From Skeletonema tropicum (taxonomy: Eukaryota; Bacillariophyta; Thalassiosirophyceae; Thalassiosirales; Thalassiosiraceae), in NCBI GenBank assembly GCA_037178625.1, contig CM074131.1:2418001-2482000 (forward strand): a DNA stretch of 64,000 bases, in the 5' to 3' direction. The notes beneath the pieces are model-generated. The model made no database searches. It was not told where the DNA came from and saw nothing but the letters and a program-made list of their open reading frames with translations. Position numbers and translations under genes: made by a program. Shown here one piece after another: positions 31,734 to 41,638 of this stretch (positions are counted from its first letter, which is position 1; each line of letters begins with the position of its first letter).

Positions 31734-34700
31734 ATGATATCTGGTCCACGCACCAGTTGGAAGACATCGAGTAAACGCCGTAGCCGGCCAGCAGGTTCAA
31801 CCTCTTTCAATGCTGGAGAAATCAAACAAAATGCTATAAAGAAGCAATTAAACCCATACAAAGCTTCATTGCGTGATAGCCTCGGCAGTATCAACGGTCA
31901 ACTCGGACACTCTACAACAAGAGGCATTACGGATGACCAAGATAATTTCGGTAGTGACATCGATTTAGGGGAATCTGATGAAGAGTTTGGGATTGATGAC
32001 ATTCTGAAAGATATTGATTCCGTTCCAAGACCTCCAGCCGCTGCAGCAGCATCTATTTCATCGGAATCAAACAAGGATGAAAAGGAAGAGAATGAAACTA
32101 ACAATGATCAGGCACCACCAACAGCGACATATGAGCCGAAACGAAAGTCAAAGCAAGCAGAAACAAAGCCACCAGCGCAAGCAGAAACAAAGCCACCAGC
32201 AAGAAATATTGCCTCTGTTGATTTTGGAGACACGAAACAAGGAACAGATCGCGCAAGAATAGGACGAGAGATCCCAAGGCACAGAAATTCGAAAGATAGA
32301 GAGTCCGATGAGTTGCACACATCAGCAGAAGAAGACAACGACACTCTACTGAATGATGACTTTAGTGATGGAGATGCAACCAAAGAACATCAGATGTTGG
32401 TGCAAACTGGGCAAACGCCAATGTTTTCATCCGGTGGCTTTGATGGCGACAATAAGTCGCGGCGTCGTTCATGTTCATCATCTGCGGACGTATCGGATCA
32501 ACTTGTATGATGAATTAATGGATGATTTTGAATGAATTCGGCAATGATTTCGACAATGATTTCGACAATGATCTCAACCAGTTTCCATATCAAAAGAGCG
32601 ACGGAACAATTAGCACTGGCACTCCTGATAGCGCTGAACGAGCATTTAGGAACCTCATGAATGACTATTCTTCAAGCATGGATAAAAAAGTGATAAATCA
32701 AGAAAGAGGACAAGTTCAGGCAGATCCTCCTGACGGTTCTGCCGCAAATGAGACCAAAGAATCAATGAGTTTCACTTACAGCACCAAAAGCCCTCCTGCA
32801 TCAGCGGTACCAAAAGCTAATATACAAGAAGAGGAGACATTGTCAACAGTTACAGATCCCACTGAATCGCCATTTATTTACACCTACAAAAAGGATGACG
32901 ATGATGTATCACAAATAACGTCAAGCGTTGCTGGACATAGTATGGGTTCAGCCCACTTGCAGAACGTCTCAAATAATATCGGGCCAGATTCGGCTCAGAA
33001 TCGTAATGGAATTACATGGATGAGTGGAACTGCTCTAGGTCAGATGCCCTATCGTAAACCTGCAGGTCTCTATGGACGCGAACGTGGCCGAAAATCAGCA
33101 AAACTGCCCAAAGCGACTAGTAATGGAAGTGTGGGGAGTACCTCTTATGATGGAATAGTGGGAGAGGGAGGAGGAAATTCTGCTCTTGATGAAATTGCGT
33201 ATGCCTTGAACGCCGATACGATGGGAAGGAATCAAAGAGCACGACGACCCCAAGGAAGAGGACTTTTCGACGAGGGGCGCAACGATGATTTGTCAACAAT
33301 TGAGTCTCAATTGTCTACATCCACAGGATACATCTCAAAGCCTTACTCAATAGATGTCAAGTCCAATGTGTCAAAGCTTGGGATGGGAGGAGTCAGTTGT
33401 AGTGACACGGTGGGAGGTACTACCGTTGCCTCAGACTCCTCCACAAACACATTTTCGGCGATGTATACAGGATTGTTTAGCCTTTTCTTCAAAGCTCAGC
33501 ATCACGCTGGTAGATTCTTCTTCCCAACATCAGCTGCTGTCACGCAACGGAAGAAGTTTGATCGATCTGATTCTCTTGAGGACATTTTGCTTGAAGAAGG
33601 TTCCAAAACGCCACTCGCTATGACACGAACTGGTCGGAAAAGTTTTGATGAGGAAGATATTGACTATTTCGGTCGAGCAATGGGCAGGTCAAGTTACGGT
33701 CAGAATACCACAACAAAAGAAGAGTTGTTGGCAGAGCACAACTTTGCGAATGGGCGTAGCATTCTTGTTCATGACGACGGCACTCATAATATTCAAAATG
33801 CCAGAGGCAAAGAAGGTGCAGAAAAAGACAAACTTCGAACTCTTAATTGAACAAGCGCGCAAGAATGGCCAAACAGTCGACCAAGCTAACAATGCCCTTG
33901 TTGATACATCAGATATACCAAAAGCTCAAGATACTTCTGTCCAAATGAAACCAATGTCGGTCGTACGAGTTTCACCTCCACTTCCATCACAATTTCAGTC
34001 ATTAGCCAATGTAGATAGTGGGCCTTTCCAAAAAGGTATAGATGTTCCATTTTACTGGCATGTTCCCAGAACAGGTGGGGGCACTGTGAACGATATACTC
34101 GGAAGCTGCTTGCATTTGACTCTTGCAGCCGACGCTGGGGGTAGCGAAGGAGAAAGTGGGGTAGAGATGCTGAAGGTTTTGCATTTTGCACACGAAGTGA
34201 ACTATTTGAACGTTGACACATCGACTTTGAAAGGAATCCAACGTGCGCAAGATTTGAACTTGGTCCCTTCTGGACTAGCAGACGTCGTCATCAGTCCGCT
34301 CCTTCATGACGCAACGACATTATTCACACCAACACGAAAGGGCAGATTATTTGCAATTTTTCGAAATCCAATAGAAAGAGCTGCAAGTTTATTCTACTTC
34401 ATCCAGGATACGCAATGGAAGCAGCCAGGCTCTGGCAATGAGCAATTTGCAAGTATGACCATTGAGCAGTTCTACGAAGCTGGATTTGCCGAAAACAACT
34501 GGATGACTCGTTTTCTAACGAATGAGTTGACCAAAGGTGAGCTTACAGAAGAAGATCTGAACATTGCAAAGGAAGTACTTCGACAAAAGTGCCTGATCGG
34601 GTTGCTGGACGAAAAAGGTGAGACATTTGAGCGGTTCCAAAAATACTTTGGCTGGCGACCCAAGAATGGATCCGAAGAAGAGTGCCTCGCGAAGAAGTTG

Positions 34701-34850
34701 GAATGGGCATGGTCGATGAAGCACCGCCATCCTCCTGTTGAGGAGGAATCGGATGCGTATAGGTTGATACGTGCTCAGAATATGTTTGATTTGCAACTAT
34801 ATGAATACGCGAGGGAGCTGTTTCAGCAGCAAGGGCAGTTATTCCCTTGA
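31734..34850 (+). CDS. Second membrane sulfotransferase with long disordered N-terminus, frame broken
   Basis: Three blocks in different frames read as one protein. 31734 to about 32505 starts MISGPRTSWKTSSKRRSRPA and is acidic with short repeats (AETKPPAQAETKPPA). About 32540 to about 33735 carries an Asn-Asp-Phe repeat (a 12-bp unit three times at 32543-32578) and Ser/Gly-rich sequence. About 33735 to 34850 gives a membrane segment (RMGVAFLFMTTALIIFK) and the catalytic domain: WHVPRTGGGTVNDIL (phosphosulfate loop), FAIFRNPIERAASLFYFIQ (3'-phosphate motif), ENNWMTRFLTN, LYEYARELFQQQGQLF. The catalytic half is clearly a paralogue of the gene at 28321-29709, and both have tail-then-membrane topology. 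Joins need single-base changes near 32505, 32535 and 33735. The first two blocks might instead be a separate gene, but the paralogue layout favours one. Confidence 0.68.
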
Positions 34851-34913
34851 TACGTTCAAATGTGGTCATTATCTACAAGATGTAATATACACACATTTTC
34901 AGTTATAAGTAAT

Positions 34914-35540
34914 TTAGGTAGTCTGTTCAATCTTCTCTAGGCAACTGCAAGGAAACCAGCCTACAGATATATGTTTCTTATCTGCAGTTGTTCCTGCTGC
35001 TGATGTCACATCCGATCGTTCAATCGAACATAAATTGTATTTGTTATCTGGCCCAACACCCTCTTGTAACACATTCACCACATCGCCAACTTTCAAATTA
35101 GTCAAGCATTTATGTCCATCAAACTGCTGAGGAACAACCCGCACAATACACTGAAACAGCGACTTCATGCCTGCACCACCATTATTATTGATCAGTTCTC
35201 TCTCCTCCTTGCGTGATACCTCCTCATCTTGTTTCACTTCCTCTTCAAATCGACGGATCATTTCGCTCCGTTGTTGATCATTGCGTTGTTGCAGATAGTA
35301 ATCAATACCCACTACGGCTAATACGATCCCACCAAATGTAATTTCAGGTGTGCCATTGCGACGAAGCTCCCTGAGCCTCTCGCGAAGTGGTGAGAATGTA
35401 GGCAGCTGCGTGTTTCGTGTGCTATGAAAAAGTTGTCTCTCGATTCGAATGATGTTGTTGTGTTGATAAGTGCATCTTGGTAAGCAAGTACCACTGCTAC
35501 GCAGGAGAGATCTTAGAAAGAGAGGCGATGATGTTGCCAT
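34914..35540 (-). CDS. Mitochondrial SH3-like domain protein, unknown role
   Basis: The protein has 208 residues in one exon. The N-terminus (SSPLFLRSLLRSSGTCLPRC) is Arg/Ser/Leu-rich without acidic residues, as in a mitochondrial presequence. One hydrophobic stretch (ITFGGIVLAVVGIDYYLQQR, about 88-107) could anchor it in the inner membrane. A charged helix follows. Residues 128-205 (FQCIVRVVP, LKVGDVVNVLQEGVGPDNKY, VGWFPCSCLEKI) have the strand pattern of an SH3-like barrel. The family is not recognised. The gene converges on the sulfotransferase stop 63 bp away. Confidence 0.6.
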   Translation of the reverse strand: MATSSPLFLRSLLRSSGTCLPRCTYQHNNIIRIERQLFHSTRNTQLPTFSPLRERLRELRRNGTPEITFGGIVLAVVGIDYYLQQRNDQQRSEMIRRFEEEVKQDEEVSRKEERELINNNGGAGMKSLFQCIVRVVPQQFDGHKCLTNLKVGDVVNVLQEGVGPDNKYNLCSIERSDVTSAAGTTADKKHISVGWFPCSCLEKIEQTT

Positions 35541-35808
35541 TGTCTTCGCGGTTTGACCTTCACTATGACGCAGTGTATATCAAAGGCTACCACTGCCTGT
35601 ACAATAAGCAATATGTTATAATAGCTCTGCTCTCGCGATCTGCTCCGATGACTCGTCCATCTTCTGCAACCGAACGAGGTGACGAGACTATAGTTTTCGA
35701 GGAGGGCTAATCATGGATAAAAAGAGAAAGATTTGCGAAGGCAGCTCCTTCAACCATGTAGCTGACGACGACATCGCCATAAATTATAAATTCTACGAAG
35801 CTGTCACC

Positions 35809-36277
35809 ATGATGAGATTGTTTACGCTACTAGGAGTACTCTGCATCGTTGCGGCCACCGCATTCACCACGCCACCATGCGCGGTGTCGTCGCCTTCTTC
35901 TGCCTGCACAGCTCGGACCAATGCTGCCGCTATCACAGATCTCAATGTGCTGCAATCTCCACGTTTCATCAAACCTTATTCCACCGCACTTGAAGTCAGG
36001 CTCAACGGCGAGGATGAGGAAGTGAAAGTCGTTGAAATGGAAGTAGATGCCTTTACTTTGACAGCTGTTGGGTTTGGTCTTATTGCATTCAACTTTCTTG
36101 TTCTGGCAAATGTGAGTGTGTACAGTTGATGTTTCTGTTTGCTATTATTATGTGTGTCAAATCTTCACCTGTAGAACAAGATCTTAACTTCAACTTGCTA
36201 TATCTCTCCTCTTTGATTAGATGGGCGATGCTGGTATTGGAGGAATTGTAGCTAGAATAATGAACACATTTGGGTAA
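35809..36277 (+). CDS. Plastid-targeted small membrane protein, two exons
   Basis: The exons are 35809-36111 and 36221-36277 with a 109-nt intron (gtgagt...gattag) in phase 0, giving 119 residues. The start MMRLFTLLGVLCIVAATA|FT shows a signal peptide with the plastid-import Phe at the cut site, so the Met at 35809/35812 is preferred over an upstream in-frame ATG. The transit region (PPCAVSSPSSACTARTNAAA) is Ser/Thr/Ala-rich. The mature part is acidic and then crosses the membrane once (FTLTAVGFGLIAFNFLVLAN). Exon 2 adds only MGDAGIGGIVARIMNTFG. Size and layout suggest a small subunit of a thylakoid complex. That is inference, as I do not recognise the family. Confidence 0.7.
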
Positions 36278-36575
36278 ATAAATGTGAGGAAATTGCCAGT
36301 AGAATGCAAACTCATCTCCAACGGATCAATAGAAGAAAAATAATGAGTGCAAAAGTATAACTCTAGCAAAACCTTGCTACCTTATGACCAGTACGAGTAC
36401 GGTCTTTGAAATCATAGCACACCTCAATGCGCAAAGACAAGAATAATATGCCAGGAACAAATACCTATCTAATGGAGCGCTATATATTATTCTACTTTTA
36501 CACTAATGCAACACACGATTTCTTCAAAATGGATAGTCACTGCATGAAAATGCATATTGTTCTCTCAAACTCTTA

Positions 36576-39116
36576 CTACACCATGTCGTTTGCTTTGTTG
36601 GTATTACAACCATCGCAGACTACAATCTCGGAACAATCTAGATTCCCGTCATTGTGATTTGGCTGTCTTATATCATCAACAGACGCGAATCTCATGTTCA
36701 TCGCGCACCTTTCGGATAGTCGCGGGGGTGCAAACACTCGCTTATCTCTATCGTGGCCTGTGTCAGTGTTGTACAGATTGGAAAAGGCTGGTGCACTGTC
36801 GGTTCGGCTAGTAAAGGCGGTGGAGTCACTTTTCTTTGTGTTGACCCACTCGAAAGCTGAGGTGACAAATTTCCCAAGAGTCTCGCACGAGTTTACCAAT
36901 TTGGCGTCATCATCTGCACAGTACCCTATACAAAATTGTTCACTGTCTTTTCTCGGGTGGCTAATATCGATCTTGAGATTTGTAACGTCTCCTCCTCTTG
37001 CTTTACCGTCCATTTCCGTATAAAAGTAATTGGACAAGAACATTTTGTTTTCTTTGGCACTTTTCAATTGTGCGAATGGATTTCGCCGCATATGATCATC
37101 TCCTCGAAACTCATCTATGCTGGCAGAAAATCTTTGTTGTAGTTTGTCGAATAGGCTTAGAACTGTTCCTGTATCATCGACACTATCTCTAGTTTGATCC
37201 TTTTGTAACAGTGGTGCTTCCGGAGAGCAGCTTCTGCATCCTAAACTATCCCCTAGCGGATCTTCAAATGATACTTTATTGCTGGATGGCCCCCGATATG
37301 AGTTATCGACTGATGGGAACGCTTGAAACGATCTGGATCGGGTGAGAGTTGGCTTCACCTCATTTTGATTAATGTCAGTTTCTTCGGTTAGCGACGTGTT
37401 CAATGGCGACTTCGACTTCCTTCCGTACACTTCCACAGAAGAATCATCACTGTCATCACTTTCAGTAGCCAAATCTTTCGTTTCGCTTTTGGATGTAACC
37501 AATGAAGGGATCCTTCTCGATTTGATGTCCCGGTCACCCAAGTCGGCGGATCTTGCCGTTTGTATAGATGTAGGGAATAACGGTGGAGGTCTTTTAGCCT
37601 TGATCGACAAGTCTTCAGAGGCAGTCTTGTCAATGATACGCTCATCCTCTTCTTCGGCAGGTTCCCACAATGGCTTTATTGTTGATTTCTCTCCCTCTAA
37701 AGATTTCTCTCCTTCTAACGTCGACATTGCCGATGAAGTCGTCATTGCCGATGATGATTTGTGGGCGATGCTGAAATCTCCAGGCACATTATTATTATTT
37801 TTGTTCGATCGATTCGACCGTGACCGCCCCAATAAGTCCACAACTCCCTTTGTCAACGATGATTTTAACGACGAAGCAGCATACGAGCTGAAGGACCCTA
37901 AACTAGGTGCTTGAGAATGTGCATCACTGTCAATTGTGTCGTTTTTTTCCACCGCCATCCGACTACCCTTCTCTGGTAGAGTGTTCACGTCCACCCCACT
38001 CCGTTGTAAATGAAACCGAATATTGCTATGCATATCATTAAAATTTGGTACCACATCTGAGAATTTTCTCAAAGCAGAAACCTTTATCTTCTTTGTGTTG
38101 TTGGTGCTAAAATACGACGATGGCGTGAATTCCAATGCATCCAATTCCAACAATCCTCGTGATCGTTGAGGTGTAATCATACTAGGTGTAAACGGGACGG
38201 CAAATTGTTTGCGCTGCTCGGAATAGGTTGGCGTTTGATCTGGAGATTCTTCCACATATTTACTAGCACTGCCCACAAACTTTTCCATTCCGGATTCCGC
38301 AGCTCGTTCTGCCTCTGCTGCCAACTCTAGCATTTCATACTTGCGTAGATTTTCACGGATGTAGAGGGCACGATCCATTAATGCATCGTCAACTACATTC
38401 GATGAAGCTGCACTTTCGTATGTAGAACTTCGCTTATATTGTGGGTTGCTGGGCCGTGGTGATAAATTTATTTTGGTTCTGTCGCTGCTGGGAGGTAAAC
38501 TGGGGGGTGGTGTCCTCCCATCCTCCCGCGAAGGTCCTTTTCTCTGTGAATCTGACCAAATCGATTGCGGTTTTGGAGAAACTGATTGTGGTTTTGGTGG
38601 GAGTGTAGGGGATTCTATTGATTGTTGCTGCGGCTGCTGCTGCGGCGACTGCTGTTGCGAATGTTCATTGAGACCATTGTTGTTGGACAGCGGAAATGTT
38701 TTCGCCGTCGGAACTGCATTATTTATCTGCTCATCTATACTTTGACTTTGTAAACTTTGCGATCGCATCCGCTGCTGCTCAGCTGATGTTATTGATGTGA
38801 ACCCTGATGTTACTGAAGTGGGAATATTAGTGATTGAGTCCGTTTCAGATGTCGAAGCGACCAACAGACTTGTATCGCAGTCTATGACACCCTGGCGATC
38901 CTCTGCATCACTGGTGGTTGTCAAATTACCATTATGCGACGATGAGCTTGCCGCAGCGGCGAGACGACTTTTCTCGACGCGTCTCTTGTACTGCCGTCTC
39001 ATTTCCGCCCTCGATTGATGTGAGGATCGCGGCGGCGACGACTCTATTGCTATTTTTTCTAATAGCGGCTGCTTGATGGCGCTGGTACTCGTCAAGACTG
39101 ACGGCGAATCCACCAT
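36576..39116 (-). CDS. Large low-complexity protein of unknown function
   Basis: The start is taken at MVDSPSVLTSTSAIKQPLL (39116), giving 846 residues. An in-frame ATG 17 codons earlier adds an unlikely Cys/Tyr-rich leader. The first 60 residues contain a basic helix (RAEMRRQYKRRVEKSRLAAA). Residues 80-260 are Ser/Gln/Pro-rich with simple repeats. A helical stretch (YIRENLRKYEMLELAAEAER) lies in the middle. The C-terminal 200 residues are the most ordered looking (LFDKLQQRFSASIDEF, GDVTNLKIDISHPR, LGKFVTSAFEWVNTKK). The end (VVCDGCNTNKANDMV) has a CxxC. No domain is recognised. The single long open frame and distinct composition support a real gene. Confidence 0.7.
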   Translation of the reverse strand: MVDSPSVLTSTSAIKQPLLEKIAIESSPPRSSHQSRAEMRRQYKRRVEKSRLAAAASSSSHNGNLTTTSDAEDRQGVIDCDTSLLVASTSETDSITNIPTSVTSGFTSITSAEQQRMRSQSLQSQSIDEQINNAVPTAKTFPLSNNNGLNEHSQQQSPQQQPQQQSIESPTLPPKPQSVSPKPQSIWSDSQRKGPSREDGRTPPPSLPPSSDRTKINLSPRPSNPQYKRSSTYESAASSNVVDDALMDRALYIRENLRKYEMLELAAEAERAAESGMEKFVGSASKYVEESPDQTPTYSEQRKQFAVPFTPSMITPQRSRGLLELDALEFTPSSYFSTNNTKKIKVSALRKFSDVVPNFNDMHSNIRFHLQRSGVDVNTLPEKGSRMAVEKNDTIDSDAHSQAPSLGSFSSYAASSLKSSLTKGVVDLLGRSRSNRSNKNNNNVPGDFSIAHKSSSAMTTSSAMSTLEGEKSLEGEKSTIKPLWEPAEEEDERIIDKTASEDLSIKAKRPPPLFPTSIQTARSADLGDRDIKSRRIPSLVTSKSETKDLATESDDSDDSSVEVYGRKSKSPLNTSLTEETDINQNEVKPTLTRSRSFQAFPSVDNSYRGPSSNKVSFEDPLGDSLGCRSCSPEAPLLQKDQTRDSVDDTGTVLSLFDKLQQRFSASIDEFRGDDHMRRNPFAQLKSAKENKMFLSNYFYTEMDGKARGGDVTNLKIDISHPRKDSEQFCIGYCADDDAKLVNSCETLGKFVTSAFEWVNTKKSDSTAFTSRTDSAPAFSNLYNTDTGHDRDKRVFAPPRLSERCAMNMRFASVDDIRQPNHNDGNLDCSEIVVCDGCNTNKANDMV

Positions 39117-39167
39117 TATGCTATGGGAATACATACAATTATATGCAATGCAGTTGGCGGCGACCAA

Positions 39168-39789
39168 CTACAGAAAACTCATGCAATGCACTTAGTTGAA
39201 GGTCTATTCAACGATTTCGCAGCTTCGTCGGCATCCACGATGGGGATGGAAGGCTGTTGGACCATAATTAGCATACGCGATCGGATCGAAGAAGCAATGC
39301 CTCGCTAGCTACCTAGCTCGCGAGAGAAGCAAAGGTGTCGAATGCTGCTTTGGCATGCTCATGAGGTTGAATATGGAAGAATCGGTGCGCGAGTGGAAGG
39401 ATCAAGGGATTCGCTTTCTGCAATATGAGTAAGAATTACTAATTTAGGAAGAAGGAATCGAGTTGAATACCAGATAGCACTCAGAGTAACACATCATTGC
39501 ACTGGGCCTATTTTTGTGCCAGCTTCCAAGTGGAAGTGGACGATGGGATGAAGTGAAGGTGTTGACATCGATGCGAGAGACAGAGTCAGCACCCGTCTCG
39601 TTTGCGACACTCATTCTATTCAAGTGAATCGATTCAATATCCAAAGACGAAGGTACGTAAGCGGCGGCGGCTCTTGCATCAATGATCCTTTTACTGCTGC
39701 AACCTCTTTCACAATAACGACTATCAAAAAATTGATGCTAACATCACAATCTATTGCTCAACACTTGCCTATCAAGAAAAGCAAACATC
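39168..39789. promoter_or_regulatory. Divergent intergenic region before plastid FKBP
   Basis: This gap of about 620 bp lies between outward-facing genes. The end near the FKBP start (cttgcatcaatgatcc...cacttgcctatcaag) holds its leader. No RNA gene or repeat is seen. Confidence 0.35.
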
Positions 39790-40557
39790 ATGCGCATCAA
39801 CATGTCATCTCTTGCTGCCCTATTAGTGGCATCTTCCAGCCGTGCAGTATCTGCCTTCACCACCCGCACTGTCGCTCCTGTCGCGGCACGTGCCGCCATG
39901 ACCACAAGACACATGTCCAGTGGTCCCATGCCATACGATGACGACAAAATGCCAATCTACGCATTGGGTGTGAATATCGGAATGCAAATTTCGTCTCAGA
40001 CTGATTTCAAAACCCTTCTTGAGGAAGATGAGTTGGCAATCTTGTTGGCTGGATTTGGAGATGTTGTCAAGGGAGAGAACACTGCTAACCCTATGGAAGT
40101 ATTGCAAAAGTATGGACCAGCTGTGAACGAGTTGTTGAGAGACAGAACGGAGCGTATCATGGAACGTGTGAAGAAGGATGGAGAGGAATACATTGAAGGA
40201 TTCCTTGATTGCAATGAAGAGGCTGTTAAGACTGATTCTGGATTGGTTTACTACAGTATGAAGGAGGGTGATGGTGCCTCTCCTGAGGTTGTTGATGAGG
40301 TTGAAGTGCATTACCATGGAACTCTTGTAGATGGAACTGTCTTTGATTCTTCAGTAGACAGGGGAGCAACAATTAAGTTTAAGCTTGGTCAGGTGATCAA
40401 GGGATGGCAAGAGGGTCTTGCCATGATGAAGGAAGGTGGCAAGGCTACTCTTGTCATCCCACCTGAACTTGCCTACGGAGATGCCGGTAGTGGAGGAGCT
40501 GTACCACCTGGAGCTACATTAAAGTTCGAAGTTGAGCTATTCAAGGTCAACCCATAA
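39790..40557 (+). CDS. Plastid-targeted FKBP-type peptidyl-prolyl isomerase
   Basis: The protein has 255 residues in one exon. MRINMSSLAALLVASSSRAV then SA|FTTR is a signal peptide with the diatom plastid-import Phe. The Met at 39790 is chosen over an upstream in-frame Met because it begins the signal peptide cleanly. Residues 50-150 form a helical N-terminal arm (YALGVNIGMQISSQTDFKTL), as in dimerising bacterial FKBP22/FkpA-type proteins. Residues 165-255 are the isomerase: VEVHYHGTLVDGTVFDSS, VIKGWQEGLAMMKEGGKA, IPPELAYGDAG, PPGATLKFEVELF, with the usual drug-site residues (Tyr, Asp, Trp, Tyr). It should catalyse proline isomerisation during folding in the plastid. Confidence 0.92.
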   Translation: MRINMSSLAALLVASSSRAVSAFTTRTVAPVAARAAMTTRHMSSGPMPYDDDKMPIYALGVNIGMQISSQTDFKTLLEEDELAILLAGFGDVVKGENTANPMEVLQKYGPAVNELLRDRTERIMERVKKDGEEYIEGFLDCNEEAVKTDSGLVYYSMKEGDGASPEVVDEVEVHYHGTLVDGTVFDSSVDRGATIKFKLGQVIKGWQEGLAMMKEGGKATLVIPPELAYGDAGSGGAVPPGATLKFEVELFKVNP

Positions 40558-40704
40558 ACATAATAACATGAAATCTGGCACTTATCAGCATGAAATACTT
40601 ACTAATCACACCGATCAGTACTCATCTGACATGAATTGATTGTATAATAAATGTGATTTTTATGAAATTTATTGACGGAAACATCATTCCCTCATGATTG
40701 ATCC

Positions 40705-41260
40705 TTACATCGCTTCTACTTCACCACTTCCATCATCAATCAAACCCAAATAGTTATCCTTGATAGTTCCAATAGCAGTTATATTCCCATGCTCCACCGT
40801 CCGCCCCTTAATCTTTAACCGTACCCCACACCCTGATGAAATCACAACCTCTTTATCATCACTCACCCACGAATCTCTCTCCCCATCAAACCCATTAAAC
40901 ATATCTTCCTGCATGGAGTGCTTCGAAACAAAAATACGAAGGGGTCCAACATATGCAAAGAATCCCAACTCAGTTGCATTGAGCCACTGTCGCATCCTAC
41001 AACTTCATTGATGAACGGACGGAGCAGCAGTGCTGTATACTTGACATAAAAGACAACGTTGCCCGTGTCAGTATTCAATAATTCCCTGATCTAATTTGAT
41101 CCTCTTTCACTTCGATTACATTGACTACAAATCCATAGTTTGCCAGTGCGAGGCCTTCTACTTCCTCTTTTAGAAGGCGGACGATTGTCTCACGGAGTTT
41201 TTGCCCGAAGTGGATTGGCTCTAGTTCTATTTCACGTTCGAGGACTTTTACGTAGAACAT
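40705..41260 (-). CDS. RNA polymerase II subunit RPB7, reading frame broken
   Basis: The protein begins MFYVKVLEREIELEPIHFGQ and continues to NYGFVVNVIEVKEDQIRSG. It resumes in a second frame with DTGNVVFYVKYTALLLRPF, then INEVV. In a third it gives LGFFAYVGPLRIFVSKHSM, VRLKIKGRTVEHGNITAIG and DNYLGLIDDG. This matches RPB7 along its length (N-terminal RNP-like domain, then an OB fold), about 175 residues, which pairs with RPB4 on the polymerase stalk. Frame changes map to a G run at 41084-41086, a GG at 40995-40997 and the 40970-40985 stretch. All are single-base and no intron fits. Since RPB7 is essential, sequence errors are likelier than decay. A second copy elsewhere would allow a pseudogene. 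Confidence 0.85.
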
Positions 41261-41638
41261 GTTGCAATTTATTAAATGATGATTCAGATGAGGAAGATAA
41301 GAAGCTCTCCAAGTCTCCGATATTATATCTTAGTTTATTGTTGGCGTTGGTATTGATTTGCATCTAATACCATTATCATCAACGCCGACGCCGCCGCTGT
41401 TTCATTTTTGTTTATTTTTGATCGGTTGCGGCCAGAGATACCAGTATGTATCTCTCTAGATACCCATCTAACAGATCGTAGTGGTAAACTATCCACGAAA
41501 GATTTTTGTGTTCAAAATTTTGAATGGCATCGATGACACCAATCACCGCACAATGGCCAATAAAGAACACTTTCACTCTAACGCACTGACACCCTGCATA
41601 ATTTCAATACAGATAGAATTCAATCAACTCGATTCACC
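41261..41638. promoter_or_regulatory. Divergent intergenic region (RPB7 / thiolase)
   Basis: This 378-bp gap lies between outward-facing genes and holds both promoters. No clear motif is seen. Confidence 0.35.

Noticed and set aside
40705..41260. Programmed ribosomal frameshifting in RPB7
   Set aside because: Three shifts in one short housekeeping gene, without slippery heptamers, fit sequence error better.
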